Assembly: GCF_902459465.1 (NCBI RefSeq) | Contig: NC_047063.1 | Coordinates: 7,005,343-7,069,342, forward strand | Direction of reading: 5' to 3' | Length of the DNA stretch: 64,000 nucleotides | DNA from: Asterias rubens | Taxonomy: Eukaryota; Echinodermata; Asteroidea; Forcipulatida; Asteriidae | Shown: in pieces, positions 43,328 through 54,430 of the stretch | Numbering within the stretch: position 1 is the first letter of the stretch | Layout of the letters: each line of letters opens with the position of its first letter | Notes under the pieces: model-generated | What the model saw: the letters and a program-made list of their open reading frames with translations, nothing else | The model's database searches: none | Told to the model about the DNA's origin: nothing | Program-made: the position numbers and the translations under genes

Positions 43328-45734
43328 ATGGGATATACTTGTTTCATATGCAGTATAATTATTCCAGGACCAGTGTCAAAGTTGATAAGTCATTTGCATA
43401 TGGCCCATGCACTTTTTGATATAACAGATTTACGATTAATTTGTGGTCAGGGAGGGTGCCCCTCATCTTTCATCACATTTAATTCTTTCAGGAAACATGT
43501 AATCAATCAGCATCCTCAAGCTGATGAACCAGCTTTGCCTCCTATTATCAATATGGAGGACAATGGGAATGAAATTGATCATGAAGATGTAGACAATATG
43601 GAAGATGTAAACCTAAATGTCAATATTTTCAGTCGTACAAGACAAACAGCAGTTTTTATTGGTTCTGTGCTTTCGGAGAGTAATATGACATATGCAACAT
43701 TAAACAGAGTGATTGCTGCAACTGCCAATTTCAATTGTGACATTGTACAAAATTTAAAGGCCAAAGTTGTTAGTACCTTAGATGCAATTGGGGTGGATCA
43801 AGAAAATCAAAATTACCAGGACTTATTGGCAGAGTTTGATGGTAACAAAGCCTTGTTCCATGGTCTTGATACTAAGTACAAGCAAGAGCAATTTCTTGCT
43901 GAACATCTAGGCATAGTGCATCCAAAGACTGTTTTTCTCGGCTTTCGTTATGACACTCGGACTGAACGTAAAAGTGGCAATTCAAAGCAAGTCCTTGTAC
44001 CAGAGACATTCCAATATGTATCCATTTTATCAACTCTAGGAATGGTTCTTGGGGATTTGGATGCAGTGCATGAAATAGAAAATGGACATTTAAGCAGTGA
44101 TAACAGAATGCGAGATTACTGTGATGGGCAACAATTCAAGACTCATCCTCTATTTTCAACCAACTTGAAGGCAATTCAGATTAGCCTTTTCTTTGATGAG
44201 TTTGAAGTTGTAAATCCTCTTGGTTCGAAGAGAGGAATTCATAAGATTGGGGCTTTCTACTATACATTGAAAAATTTTCATCCTCGATTGAACTCATCAT
44301 TGCGCAACATCCACTTACTAGCTTTGTGCAACTGTCTTGACTTAAAAAAGTATGGGTTTGATCCGATTTTAGCTCCATTTGTATCTGAACTTAGGAAATT
44401 GGAATCTGAAGAGGGTGCCAAAATTGTACTGCCAGACTCTTCTGTGAAGACTATCCATGGAACATTGGCACAAGTATGTGGAGACAATCTTGGCATGAAT
44501 GCCTTACTTGGCTTTGTTGAAAGCTTCGTAGCAAATAAACCTTGCAGAATTTGCTCAGGTCATAAAGATGACTTCCAGAACCATTTTGTTGGAGACACTT
44601 TGTGCTTAGAGACACAGACAGCCACAATGTTCATGTACAAGAATCTCTTGACAACACCGCTGCATTATCAGTTAGTGGTGTAAAAAGGGGTTGTATCCTG
44701 AATACACTCCGATACTTTCATGTCACAAAGAACGTTGCTCCAGATATCATGCACGACATGCTAGAGGGTGTAATTCCTATGGAAGTAAAATTAGTTTTGT
44801 ATACATTTATATATGACGATAAGTTTTTCAAACTTGACACTCTCAATAACCTCCTTTCCAGCCACAACTATGGACACTGTGACAAAAAAAATAAGCCTTC
44901 ACAAATCCTTGAATCAACCCTCAAAGGAAAAGATCATTCCTTGAAGCAGCATGCTAGTCAAATGTGGTGCCTTGTGCGGGTATTACCTCTGCTGATTGGG
45001 TCATTCATTCCACAAAACAATCCTTATTGGGATCTGATCTTGAAGCTGCGCACTATTGTTGACATTGCTTTTGCTGACTCGGTCACAGAGAGTCTGACGT
45101 TGTACCTGAAACATCTAATTGAGGATCACCATTTGTTGTTTCAACATTTATGCCCAACTATAAGGCTTCTTCCAAAGCACCACTTTTTGGTCCATTACCC
45201 TGAAGCAATGAGAGAAGTTGGACCATTAATTAATTCGTGGTGCATGAGATTCGAAGCTAAACATAATTTCACAAAAAAGCTGGCTAGTGTAATTAACTGT
45301 TTTAAAGATGTTTGCCTAACTGCTGCATCTAGACACCAGATCAACGCATGCTGCAAATGGCAACAGCGCAGTCTTGGAAGTTTTGAATTAGAAGCATCTG
45401 AAACAGAAAACTACCGTGTATCAAATTTGGAGAACTATCCTGCTCTTCTAGAACAAGTCCCAGGACTCCTCCCTGAGGACGATGTTTTCATGACCAAAAA
45501 AATGAGCTGCCTCAGTTTGGCCAAATAGCCGCAACCATTATTGTTGGGAAGACTGTTGTTTTCACAGGGAATCTATGGAAAACAAATTTCTTTGATGAAC
45601 ATATCCACAGCTATGTTATCAGAGAATCGAATGAAGTTTTCTTTCTCAAACCAAATATGCAAAACTTTCGCCCCCTGCACATTAACAGGCAAGGAAATAA
45701 ATACGTAGTAACACCAAGGAACTACATCTTCTGA
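43328..45734 (+). pseudogene. C2H2 zinc-finger CACTA-type transposase of element 3 (frameshifted)
   Basis: Frame 1 (ATG at 43328 to about 44600) holds two C2H2 fingers ('YTCFICS...HLHMAH' and 'LICGQGGC...HVINQH'), an acidic linker, 'DYCDGQQFKTHPLF', the first presumed Asp in 'LFFDEFEVVNPLG', and the second in 'VCGDNLGMNALLGF', followed by 'CRIC'. A single-base frameshift near 44600 moves into the frame of 44602-45505, with 'DIMHDMLEGV', 'LLPKHHFLVHYPEA' and the presumed Glu in 'MRFEAKHNF'. A second frameshift near 45505 leads to a third frame ('FGQIAATIIVGKTVVFTGNL') ending TGA at 45732-45734. Two small indels are the only disruptions seen, so inactivation may be recent. The D-D-E order is as in the 934-aa protein of element 1, but identity is low. 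Confidence 0.85.
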
Positions 45735-45870
45735 ATCTTAAATTTCAATAGTCTCAAACAGCCTGTGGTGGTCCTAACAATCTCCATTAATGAGACCGTA
45801 TGGTAGATTCTGCGGTCATCTTACATAGAATGATCCCTACTTTTCTTCTTTCTCTCACTCAGGTCTCGTA

Positions 45871-46038
45871 ATGCCAGTGACCAGTGAAGTGAATGAGGAA
45901 GAACAATGGTTCACCATAGAGCTTAATTCACCATTGCAGTTTTTGTTAATGATATCAGAGGCGTACAAGGAAGGTCTAATTTCAAAAAGTGAACTTACAT
46001 TCTTTTTTACTTCTTTTTTAACTAAAAATAATGAGTAA
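45871..46038 (+). CDS. Small 55-aa ORF of element 3
   Basis: Begins MPVTSEVNEEEQW and contains 'PLQFLLMISEAYKEGLI', then a Phe/Thr-rich end 'LTFFFTSFL'. It starts just after a good acceptor-like 'tctctcactcag' (45851-45862), so it may be part of a longer spliced reading frame. It overlaps the next ORF by 8 nt (ATGAGTAA), an arrangement more like a compact polycistron than a typical eukaryotic gene. I recognise no domain; an amphipathic helix is plausible. Alternatively it could be a 3' exon of the transposase transcript. Confidence 0.4.
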   Translation: MPVTSEVNEEEQWFTIELNSPLQFLLMISEAYKEGLISKSELTFFFTSFLTKNNE

Positions 46039-46414
46039 ACGAGTTTATGTAACATATGTAGCAGAAGCACAGGAAAGGAAAAAATTGATGAAATTTGAGC
46101 AGGGAGATTTGGGCAATTTTAGCAGCATAACCCAAAAAATTAAATCAAAATTTTCTCTCCCAAGTGACGGGAAATATTCCTTTGAAGGAATCTTTGAAAA
46201 AAATGGGCCATATGTTGAAATAGATGACATGGACGAAGACATATTAGAAGATATCATTGATCTGAAATTTTCTGAAAAGTGCAATACATCAAAACACACT
46301 TTGGGGGAATGTCTACCCAGTAGTCAAACAATCAATACCCTTGAGAGATCTGCGTCTTCTGATTCAGCAAACTCATTTGCCTCCACCATTGACTATATGA
46401 ACAACTCGCCTTGA
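46031..46414 (+). CDS. PB1/ubiquitin-like ORF of element 3, truncated by a minisatellite
   Basis: Residues 1-80 look like a compact beta-grasp domain. 'KRVYVTYVAEAQERKKLMKF' resembles the first strands of PB1 or ubiquitin-like folds, and 'FEKNGPYVEIDDMDEDIL' resembles the acidic OPCA-like loop of PB1 domains; this is pattern recognition, not a search. Residues ~100-127 are Ser-rich. The frame ends at a TGA created where the first 70-bp minisatellite unit joins the second. The last unit reads on into 'SSRSVSPCRSS' and a donor, so the ancestral exon was probably longer. Position equals that of the SAMD3-like gene in elements 1 and 2, so this may be the second gene of this subfamily. Confidence 0.5.
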   Translation: MSKRVYVTYVAEAQERKKLMKFEQGDLGNFSSITQKIKSKFSLPSDGKYSFEGIFEKNGPYVEIDDMDEDILEDIIDLKFSEKCNTSKHTLGECLPSSQTINTLERSASSDSANSFASTIDYMNNSP

Positions 46415-47180
46415 GAGATCTGCGTCTTCTGATTCAACAAACTCATTTGCCTCCACCATTGACTATATGAACAACTCGCCTTGAGAGATCTGCATCTTCT
46501 GATTCAGCAAACTCATTTGCCTCCACCATTGACTATATGAACAACTCGCCTTGAGAGATCTGCGTCTTCTGATTCAGCAAACTCATTTGCCTCCACCATT
46601 GACTATATGAACAACTCGCCTTGAGAGATCTGCGTCTTCTGATTCAGCAAACTCATTTGCCTCCACCATTGACTATATGAACAACTCGCCTTGAGAGATC
46701 TGCATCTTCTGATTCAGCAAACTCATTTGCCTCCACCATTGACTATATGAACAACTCGCCTTGAGAGATCTGCATCTTCTGATTCAGCAAACTCATTTGC
46801 CTCCACCATTGACTATATGAACAACTCGCCTTGAGAGATCTGCGTCTTCTGATTCAGCAAACTCATTTGCCTCCACCATTGACTATATGAACAACTCTCC
46901 TTGAGAGATCTGCGTCTTCTGATTCAGCAAACTCATTTGCCTCCACCATTGACTATATGAACAACTCGCCTTGAGAGATCTGCGTCTTCTGATTCAGCAA
47001 ACTCATTTGCCTCCACCATTGACTATATGAACAACCCGCCTTGAGAGATCTGCGTCTTCTGATTCAGCAAACTCATTTGCCTCCACCATTGACTATATGA
47101 ACAACTCGCCTTGAGAGATCTGCGTCTTCTGATTCAGCAAACTCATTTGCCTCCACCATTGACTATATGAACAACTCGCA
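46341..47180 (+). repeat. 12 x 70-bp coding-derived minisatellite
   Basis: Units start at 46341, 46411, 46481 and every 70 bp to 47111. They are nearly identical, differing by rare G/A or C/T changes (for example TGCGTC or TGCATC). Each contains TTGAGAGATCTGC and 'gactatatgaacaactc'. Because 70 is not divisible by three, each unit shifts the frame, and TGA occurs at each junction. Confidence 0.97.
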
Positions 47181-47525
47181 AATCTCATCAAGGAGTGTCA
47201 GCCCATGCAGATCTTCACCCAGTGTGAGTACTTATGTTGTTTGTTTGTCACTAATACTATATACTTCATAATAACTTGCCAATCATTGCATTTGCTTGTT
47301 GCCACTTTTGTTGCATGTGCTTTTGCACACTATTCCCTTTTGTTTAAGTTCTCAGAAGTTGAGACACGTTCATACAAACACAAGCAGCCAGAGAACAGCA
47401 AAGGCAATTGTATGTACATTTAAAATGACAAGTAACATTCATCTAAAAATTGTCTTTGTGCAAAGTTTGAATTGGTATGATAAATGCAATCTCGATTTTG
47501 ATTTTAGACACTTTTTTGTTCACAG

Positions 47526-47587
47526 ATTTCATCAGATGTGTCTGAGCTGTCACCATCAACTAGCAAACCAACAGAATCGGCCAAGGT
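47526..47587 (+). other. Probable short coding exon of element 3
   Basis: The acceptor 'tttgttcacag' and donor 'aag-gttagc' bound a Ser/Thr-rich stretch encoding 'SSDVSELSPSTSKPTESAK'. It continues in style from the Ser-rich end of the preceding exon. Confidence is low because no homology was testable. Confidence 0.35.
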
Positions 47588-48494
47588 TAGCCCAAGTTTA
47601 CATTTGCAGGGTTTTAAACCTATGTACTGTTAAAACATTTCTTGATATTTCTTCACATTTAAAACCCATTAAAATGTAATTTGATTTTAAAATGATCTTG
47701 GTTAAAGACAGCTTAAAAAATTTAGAAGAAAAAGCTGATGTGATACTGCATATGTTGTACATCTTCTTGCTAAGTTAACATGGGTGATTGTTTTGAAGAA
47801 TTCTTGGTAAAAAGGTCAATTGACTTTCTTATAAAGTTCAATTATGATCAAAAGTTATTTGGTATTTAAGAGAGAACTGTGGTCTGTAAATTTGGTTGAT
47901 TGAAGGATCTTCCTGTCTTAAAAACAGGCATACAGTACAACTAGTCAGCTGATTTCTTTGGATACCCCAAAAATGAATAAATCAGTTGTTGTCATCGGCA
48001 AAATTCACAAGACCAATTTAAAGTTTTAATCAAACCCATCCAGCACTGCTTACATTCCTGGCTCAGTAAAATATCAATATCAAAAACCATCCATTTTTAT
48101 AAATTTTGAGCAAAGGCTTGGTGTTGATGGGAAAAACAAGTGAATGATTTGCTGATTTACTGAAAGCACTGAGTATACAGTGCTTAACATACATCCATGT
48201 TTGGGTAAAACACAAATAACAAGTCAATGATTTGCATTGAAAAAGATGACTTGTCAAGGATTTATTAGCCTCCATCAAAAACAAGCAAAGTAACACATTT
48301 TTCTTTGAAATGCTGATTGTCAAGTTTCACCTGAAAGTGTTAACTTATTTTTATTTTATTTTTGAATGCCTACATATGTATCTAGATTGATCAGGATTTC
48401 ATAGCCATGTACATGTACAAGGACTCATCTGATTGCTTGTTGCTTAAATGGGGCAGTCATGCAAAGGCTTTGCTTAAGTACAGTTCGGGGGGTA

Positions 48495-49680
48495 ATCTGT
48501 AATTTTTTTTTTTAAAGATGCTCCTGTCAAATACATGTAGCTACAACCCCGGAGCACTGATGAGTGGTAATGGAGATAAACTATAAGATAGCATTTTTTG
48601 TCATCAAGTTATAAAAAGTACTGTTTTATACAAGATTTAAAAGTTTTGTACATGTACTAGTCTTTTATCTGAAACTTACTGCATGTTTTTACCAGTTATG
48701 TATAATTTTGTTATACAGCCAAAATGTGGACTTGCAAGGGAGGGGTAATCCTTTTAATTGCCACAATTTTGCTGCTACAGAATGGACAGGTTTGAAAATG
48801 TATGATGTAAAGACTTGGCTTACTTTTTTTTTTTTTTTTTTTTTTTGGGGGGGGGGGTGGGGGTGGGGGTGTTCATCTGTAATTTGGTACTTTGTTTCAA
48901 GATGATTCTGTCAAGAAGACAGGCCATTATGCCTGTTTGATAGCAATGGTGGTCGGTCCATTTATACACTCACATAATTTTCTGGGGGAGGGGGTAATCT
49001 TTATTTTTTGTTTTTAAGATGATCCTGTCAAATACATGTAGCTGCAATGTTTCCTGAATTTGAAACCACCAATGACACCAGCTTTAGAGTGTGATTCAAT
49101 TTATGATGAAAAGACTTGGCTTAATGTTGTTTTCTTTATATTTTCTTTTTTATACATATATAGAGCGCTCGTACGGTATTCGAGAGGTTGCGGGTTCGAG
49201 TCCGGCATCAGCCAAATTTTCTTTGCTCACCCCAATTTATATATATATTTTTTATTTAATTTATTTATTTATTTATTTATTTATTTTTTTTTTTTGGGGG
49301 GGGGGGGGGGTGTTTATTTGTAATTTGGTACTTTGTTTCAAGAAGATTCTGTCAAGAAGACACAGCCATTATGCCTATTTGATGGCACGAGTTGTCGGTC
49401 CATTACTGATGTATACACTCGAATCATTTTAAGGGGGGGGGGGTTAATCTGTATTTTTTTGGAAAAGATGATCTTGTCAAATACATGTAGCTACAACCCC
49501 GGAGCACTGATGAATGGTAATGGAGATAAATTAAAATTATAAGATAGCAGTATTTGTCATCAAGTTATAAAAAGTACTGTTTTATATAAAAGATTTACAT
49601 TTACGAGTTTTGTATTTGAAAGTTTTATACATGTTAGTGTGTTATCTGAAACTTGCTGCATATTTTTTACCAGTTTGGTA
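48495..49680 (+). repeat. Large imperfect tandem duplication in the 3' part of element 3
   Basis: The block 'aatacatgtagctacaaccc ... cggagcactgatga ... tcatcaagttataaaaagta' occurs at about 48525-48650 and 49475-49590. A second block ('aatttggtactttgtttcaa', 'gattctgtcaagaagaca') occurs at about 48880 and 49322. G tracts lie at 48847-48857, 49296-49310 and 49433-49443. Confidence 0.8.
49163..49215 (+). mobile_element. tRNA-derived SINE fragment
   Basis: 'AGAGCGCTCGTACGGTATTC' followed by 'GAGAGGTTGCGGGTTCGAGT' has the D-arm end, variable loop and B-box order of a tRNA 3' half. The 5' half is missing, so it is a SINE head fragment inside the duplicated region. Confidence 0.55.
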
Positions 49681-49792
49681 TTTTTACTTGTTCCAAAATA
49701 AAGTTGATTCTAAAATGAAACAATCCAATTGTCATGCTTCAGTTTGCTGTTCACATTCTTTTAATTTGGGAAATATTACATTGCGTGTAACT

Positions 49793-50133
49793 GAACACCT
49801 CTGGTGCATTAGTTTAGCTCCTGATGAGGGTAAATTCACGGTACACGAGCTACTGAAAGCTCTTTAAGTGCACAATTTTAACACTTCCTGTAGCACCTGT
49901 GGTGCATCAGTGCATTAGTTTAGCTCCTGATGAGGGTTAAGTCATTTATTTAGCACCTGTACACGTGCTACTGGAAGCTCTTTAAGTGCACAATCTTAAC
50001 ACAATCGGGTGCTATTTTTTAACACGCACTTGTGTGCTAAATCAGCACGCCAAGAGCAGTCACTATACAAGCACCTAGAAGTGCTCAATACAGCACTTTA
50101 CGTGCTCAATGCAGCACTTTGTTTTTTAGAGTG
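49793..50133 (+). repeat. Right subterminal repeats of element 3
   Basis: 'cacctctggtgcattagttt' and 'agctcctgatgagggt' recur at about 49796 and 49905. 'gctactg-aagctctttaag' recurs at about 49849 and 49967. GTGCT/AGCAC motifs continue to the terminus. Confidence 0.75.
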
Positions 50134-50605
50134 TACCTCTATACAAATCCAAGGTAACATGAGTTAAGAACTGGTTGCACTCAGAGATAATATTATCCCA
50201 CATTCAGACTTAGCCAAGTCTCGGACCTGGATAATATTATCTCGTGAGAACTGGTTGCATCCATAGATAGAATTATCCCACATTCAGACTTTATAGCAAA
50301 GTTTCCTGCTTGTATTCAATTATCCCGAGAGAACATTTTAGGTACGAAATAATCCCACTTTGTTGTCTTCATTGAGCCATAATCATAATTTTGATGTGTG
50401 TGACTTATAGACATCAATCACAAAGACCTTAAATCTTAAAGGGGTATTTTTAAGAGATAGCTACTGGGTTTATTTTACTCCTGTAGTAATGAGTCTAAAG
50501 CCATTAATCATTGTGACGAATCACTATACACACATAGTGAATCACTTAGAGACCACATTGTTACATGTATGTAATGTTTTAACTGTTTGTTATTATCATC
50601 ATTAA
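50134..50605. other. Non-coding stretch with a 46-bp direct repeat
   Basis: 'agaactggttgca' plus 'attatcccacattcagactt' occurs at about 50168-50212 and 50238-50292. No gene recognised. Confidence 0.6.
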
Positions 50606-51120
50606 CACCCCAGACAGTTTCTATACTTCTATTGGTGGAGAGCATGTCACGTGGAGGTGTTTAAACGGTTGATGACCAGCTGGAGCTGTTTATAACTGGC
50701 TGGCTTCAGTGTGTCGGGTGGGCAAGATTATCACGCGGATCACAATTCTTAGCTATTAGTACCAGCGCGTAATCTATTTCTAAGCGCGCACGCGTAATCT
50801 ATTTCTAAGCGCGCGGGTAATCTATTTCTAAGCGTGCAGGTGACACACAACCCACGCACAACAGATTCTTCACAAAGTTTTTGAAAAAAATATATTTCAA
50901 ACCTTGATTTTCAATTGCAAAAGTGTCTATAATTGTATTTTTTAAACATTTTTTTACAAAATGGCATTTATGAATGGGAATAAAAGAGAAGTGACTCATT
51001 CTTAAGCGTTCGGATCGGGCCTTCATCACTTGGCAACGACCCTGCCGGTTTGAAACGGCCGGTTAAGAACTCGTCGCTACACTTTAATTCGCTTATTCAA
51101 TGAACACAAATCTCAATTTA
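50606..51120 (+). repeat. Dispersed repeat family B, copy 3
   Basis: It starts 'accccagacagtttctatac', contains 'gaccagctggagctg' and 'aaaatggcatttatgaatgg', and ends near 'ttaagaactcgtc', as in the copies at 680 and 6669. A triplicated 'gtaatctatttctaagcg' lies at 50768-50835. Confidence 0.65.
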
Positions 51121-51287
51121 CGGAAAAAATGAAATTACATGAGGTCACTTTGGTAGTATTTGGTGTTTCTAACCCAATTTTATCTGATCCAGTGATGATT
51201 GGTTTTGCATCTGCACCTTCTTAAATCTTAAATGTTCTGCAAATAAATGAACATTGTAGTCCTTATCTTTACCAACACACACATTCA

Positions 51288-52740
51288 GCTACATCTAGCC
51301 AAACTAGCATGTCATTTATAGATACTTCACTAGTCTTATATCTAAATAATCCAGCAAGCAGTTTCTTTGCATGTATTATTGGCATTCTCATTCAGCCACA
51401 CCTGGCCAAACTAGTATACCACTATATTGCAGAAGGGGAAACACAGTGGTGGGGTGTCCACAAATTTGTGATGCTATGAGCACATATTAGGCCCCAATAC
51501 TAGCCTTGCTCAAGGCAGTCTCGCATTATTCGCTCCGAAAAGACGCTGCTGTAAACCATCCGTATACACTATGCGTGGTGTGTGTAATCACACCGCATGA
51601 CCCGCCCGTATACACACTGTCACATCGTACGACTACTGTCCACACAAGTCATCCGCACTCGTACCACTAACCGCATGCGGAGGCCGTCAGGCCGACAGCC
51701 TGGTCGGGTCTGTAACTTCCGGGTTTAATGTGTTTTATGAAAAATTTTACTAGTGTAAAAAAATGGGGGGGGGGGGGGCTCTCGGATATACTAGTATGCA
51801 GCTCATGAATATTCGTCTGACCATCAGAAAACACAGGATGTGAGGCAAATGAATTATTCATTTTGACGTCCAATCACGTACTTCCCTTATCACGACCTTT
51901 GGACTCTATCATGCTCGCTGAGCGTCCGTGGTGGTGGTGTGTGATGTACTATGTAAACATGTCTCGTCTTTCGCGAGCATTATGGTAATGAGCTGACCGT
52001 GTGAACTCTTCGCTTAATATAGTAATGAGGTCAGTGGCTTCAACACAGACCCTACAAGGCTGTCGGCCTGACGGCCAATGCATGCGGATAGTGTACGGGG
52101 GCATCGTGTCGTGCGATGTTACGCACAGTGAATACGGGTGGGTTATTATACAGCGGCGGTCTTTTTTTCGGAGTGAATAATTCGACTGCCTTGAGCAAGG
52201 CTACCCCAATACAAGCATGTCTGAACTGACGGATGTGGCTGTCGTGGCAAAGGGTGTTGCTATGGGAACCAATACTTCAACCCTTGTTTACATGATGATT
52301 AAGCCACAGCCACTGATTCAGACCATTGCCTGCCATTTCAGGATGTTGTTGTGTTTATAAACTACACATCCTTATGACTAGAGTGGCTGAAATAAGCATG
52401 GCAGTCTCAATCAGCTACATCTAGCTGAATTAGAACTACCACTACAGTACAGCACTATTGGTGACAGTGTAATGGGTCTTTAGCGGAAGTTGGTAACTTA
52501 CTTCTGGTAAACTCAATTGGCTACATCTAGCCAAAATAGCCTACCCCTCTCCTATGTTGCAAAAAAACCACTAGTGACAATCCACTAGGGTGGGTGAAAT
52601 TTACAGGACTCTCTGGCACACACACTGCCCCTCTGTTGTGTTGAACTTTCTTGTTCATTCCATATATTTTGGATTGCTTGCTGGATTTAATGATAGATAT
52701 ATTTATAAGGATTAGGGGTGTTTATCTGTCTACATGTAGA
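51288..52740 (+). repeat. Dispersed repeat with 'ggctacatctagcc' motifs, split by a MULE-type element
   Basis: 'ggctacatctagccaaa' or close variants recur at about 51292, 52423, 52511 and 52864. 'acaagcatgtctgaactga' and 'attgcttgctggat' recur here and at 40809-40965, between elements X and 3. Hence 40809-40965 is part of another copy of this repeat. Confidence 0.6.
51501..52203. mobile_element. 703-bp MULE-type non-autonomous element
   Basis: Ends are TAGCCTTGCTCAAGGCAGTC at 51501 and its reverse complement at 52203. The inverted repeat extends for about 200 bp on each side, including GGCCGTCAGGCCGACAGCC. A 9-bp direct repeat CCCCAATAC flanks it (51492-51500 and 52204-52212). Long TIRs with a 9-bp duplication are characteristic of Mutator-like elements. 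The interior holds no transposase; a 14-G tract lies at 51765-51778. Confidence 0.88.
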
Positions 52741-52967
52741 CAAAATATTAAACCATTTTGACAAATACAAAAATGCATTCGCCACTTTATTCTCAATGAC
52801 AGGTACAGGTGCCTACAGTAAGTGAGACTTGGTGTCTATGGAATAGTTATGGCACACTCAGTTGGCTACATCTAGCCAAAATAGCATACCACTCACATAC
52901 ATAGACAGGCATGATATTTGGCACTTTCAGTTCAAGGGCTTAACCTACTTACATACGGTGTTGCCGT

Positions 52968-53136
52968 TAATAAGGGAATCAATGTGTGGTGAAGAGGTTT
53001 TCAACTAGTGGTTTAATCCCAACTAGGCCTGGTTCTTGATAATTTTACCGAGACGAAGTCGAGGTAAATTATCAAGAATGGCGGGTTCAAACCACTAGTT
53101 GAAAACCGATTCAACACACTTTGATTCCTATTCATA
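52968..53136. mobile_element. Foldback element with GTTTTCAACTAGTGGTTT arms
   Basis: The left arm ('gaatcaatgtgtggtgaag', 'gttttcaactagtggttt') pairs with the right arm ('aaccactagttgaaaac', 'caacacactttgattcc'). An inner hairpin forms from 'ttcttgataattttacc' and 'ggtaaattatcaagaa'. Non-coding. Confidence 0.85.
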
Positions 53137-53329
53137 AATACATTTTCGGTCAAAAAACATCAACACTATTGGTTAAAAAGTAAAATAAATGCAAAAATTA
53201 TAATTGCTCAAGGATTTCTTTCAACACAACACCCCTCCAGCTATGAAATGGTAAAGCCCTTCGCCACCTTTGGGTAAACAACTCCTTATTAGGGAACGCT
53301 GTGTTAGTCGCGCGTATCGCGTGATGTGG

Positions 53330-53515
53330 CACAACTGTCCAGGCCGTTGCTCCCGACCAATAGGAATGAAGAAACTGTCTTATAAGCACAGGTGCAAGCG
53401 TGTCATGACCATGTTTGAACACTTTTTACTGGTCATAAACAAAGGTTTATACACACCCACATGACGTGTTCTCCACCAATAGGAATAGCGAAACTGTCTG
53501 AAGTATTTATGAATA
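53330..53515 (-). repeat. Dispersed repeat family B, reverse copy
   Basis: The minus strand reads 'cataaatacttcagacagtt' and 'ttcctattggtggagaac', matching the start of copies at 680, 6669 and 50606. Confidence 0.6.
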
Positions 53516-53958
53516 GACTTTTAAGGCTATCACAATGCTTGCATGTTTTTCCAAAGGGCAAACAATTTGAAATCAGACTAAAATAGTAATCATGCCTGCA
53601 TACATGTAGATGTACATATGTATCATTTCAGGACAAAATCAAAACTTTCAAAATTTAACATGTGTATGGATATGGTAATGGGAAACTGGGTAACCTTTTT
53701 GTTTGCAGCATTTGTTCTGTTTCGTGTTATGAATAAAAACCATGGAGATATATAAGAAGAGATAACTTCAAGGGGAAAATGTCGCAAAACTTGTAAAAAT
53801 ATAAACCACAAGGAAAACCGACTGGGTAAATTTTGAAATGATTTTGGGGGTTGAACAAGAGTTGTATTAAAACCAACGACCTCCAGATTAAAGTGCCGGC
53901 GTAAAATAAATAAAAAACATAATTTATAGCCGTTCGTCAACACTTCTTACATATTGGG

Positions 53959-54430
53959 TTGTGGTATAAAAGTCTAAAGAAGAGCCAGAATCTAATTCAA
54001 TTCTTTGCTAAGAGGAAGACCAGGAGCGCTAAGTTGGACGTTCAGACAGTCAAGCAAGTGGAAGAATACTTCAATAGAGGTGATATTTTGCGAGCGTTTC
54101 CGGAAGCACGAAGCCAAAGAAGACAGGAAATATTTTTGTTGGAAGAAATGGTATGGAAAGGTCTCTGAGAAGTGCATACCTAAAATTCCAAGAATAACAC
54201 TCTTCCATCTCCCTTGCCGTCACTACGTTCAAAAAATTAAAGTCAAAGAACTTCACCTCAAAGGACAGCACAGGCGCCTGTCTTGTCTATGCGAGTATTG
54301 CACGAACATAGACTTCAAATTTCATGGCATGCACAAGACAAACGTCACACACAAAGGTTTGAAGGATTATACAATTAGTGAGAGCCTTCGCCAATTAACA
54401 AAAATGAGAAGCGCAGAAAGGAAAAGATGA
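53959..54430 (+). pseudogene. Decayed transposon-protein fragment with a CLCEYC motif
   Basis: Two overlapping frames (53959-54168 and 54005-54430) suggest one broken protein. The second contains 'RITLFHLPCRHYVQKIKVKE', 'LSCLCEYCTNIDFKFHGMH' and a basic end. From memory, a similar 'R-x-LRP ... CLCxYHxNF' context occurs upstream of the catalytic core in a widespread family of uncharacterised animal transposon proteins; I cannot name it with certainty. No intact reading frame is present and no terminal repeats were found. Confidence 0.35.

Larger units (their letters stand above)
40971..50133 (+). mobile_element. Element 3: CACTA-type transposon, 9.2 kb, CACTC termini
   Basis: The left end CACTCTAAAAACTGAAGTGC (40971) and right end GCACTTTGTTTTTTAGAGTG (50133) are imperfect inverted repeats of ~26 bp, flanked by TA (40969-40970 and 50134-50135). 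GTGCT/AGCAC motifs crowd both subtermini. It encodes a frameshifted zinc-finger DDE transposase, two small overlapping ORFs and further exons, all plus strand. A second copy of the left terminus lies inside at 41292. The terminus family matches element X. Confidence 0.8.

Noticed and set aside
42856..43419. Cys/Phe/Leu-rich ORFs in several frames (and a Lys/Gln-rich ORF on the minus strand)
   Set aside because: They are translations of the TTTGC/TTTGT microsatellite and the G tract.
46341..47180. CRISPR array (regular 70-bp periodicity)
   Set aside because: Units are contiguous tandem repeats without unique spacers, in a eukaryotic transposon exon.
49163..49215. tRNA gene
   Set aside because: The 5' half of the cloverleaf is missing.
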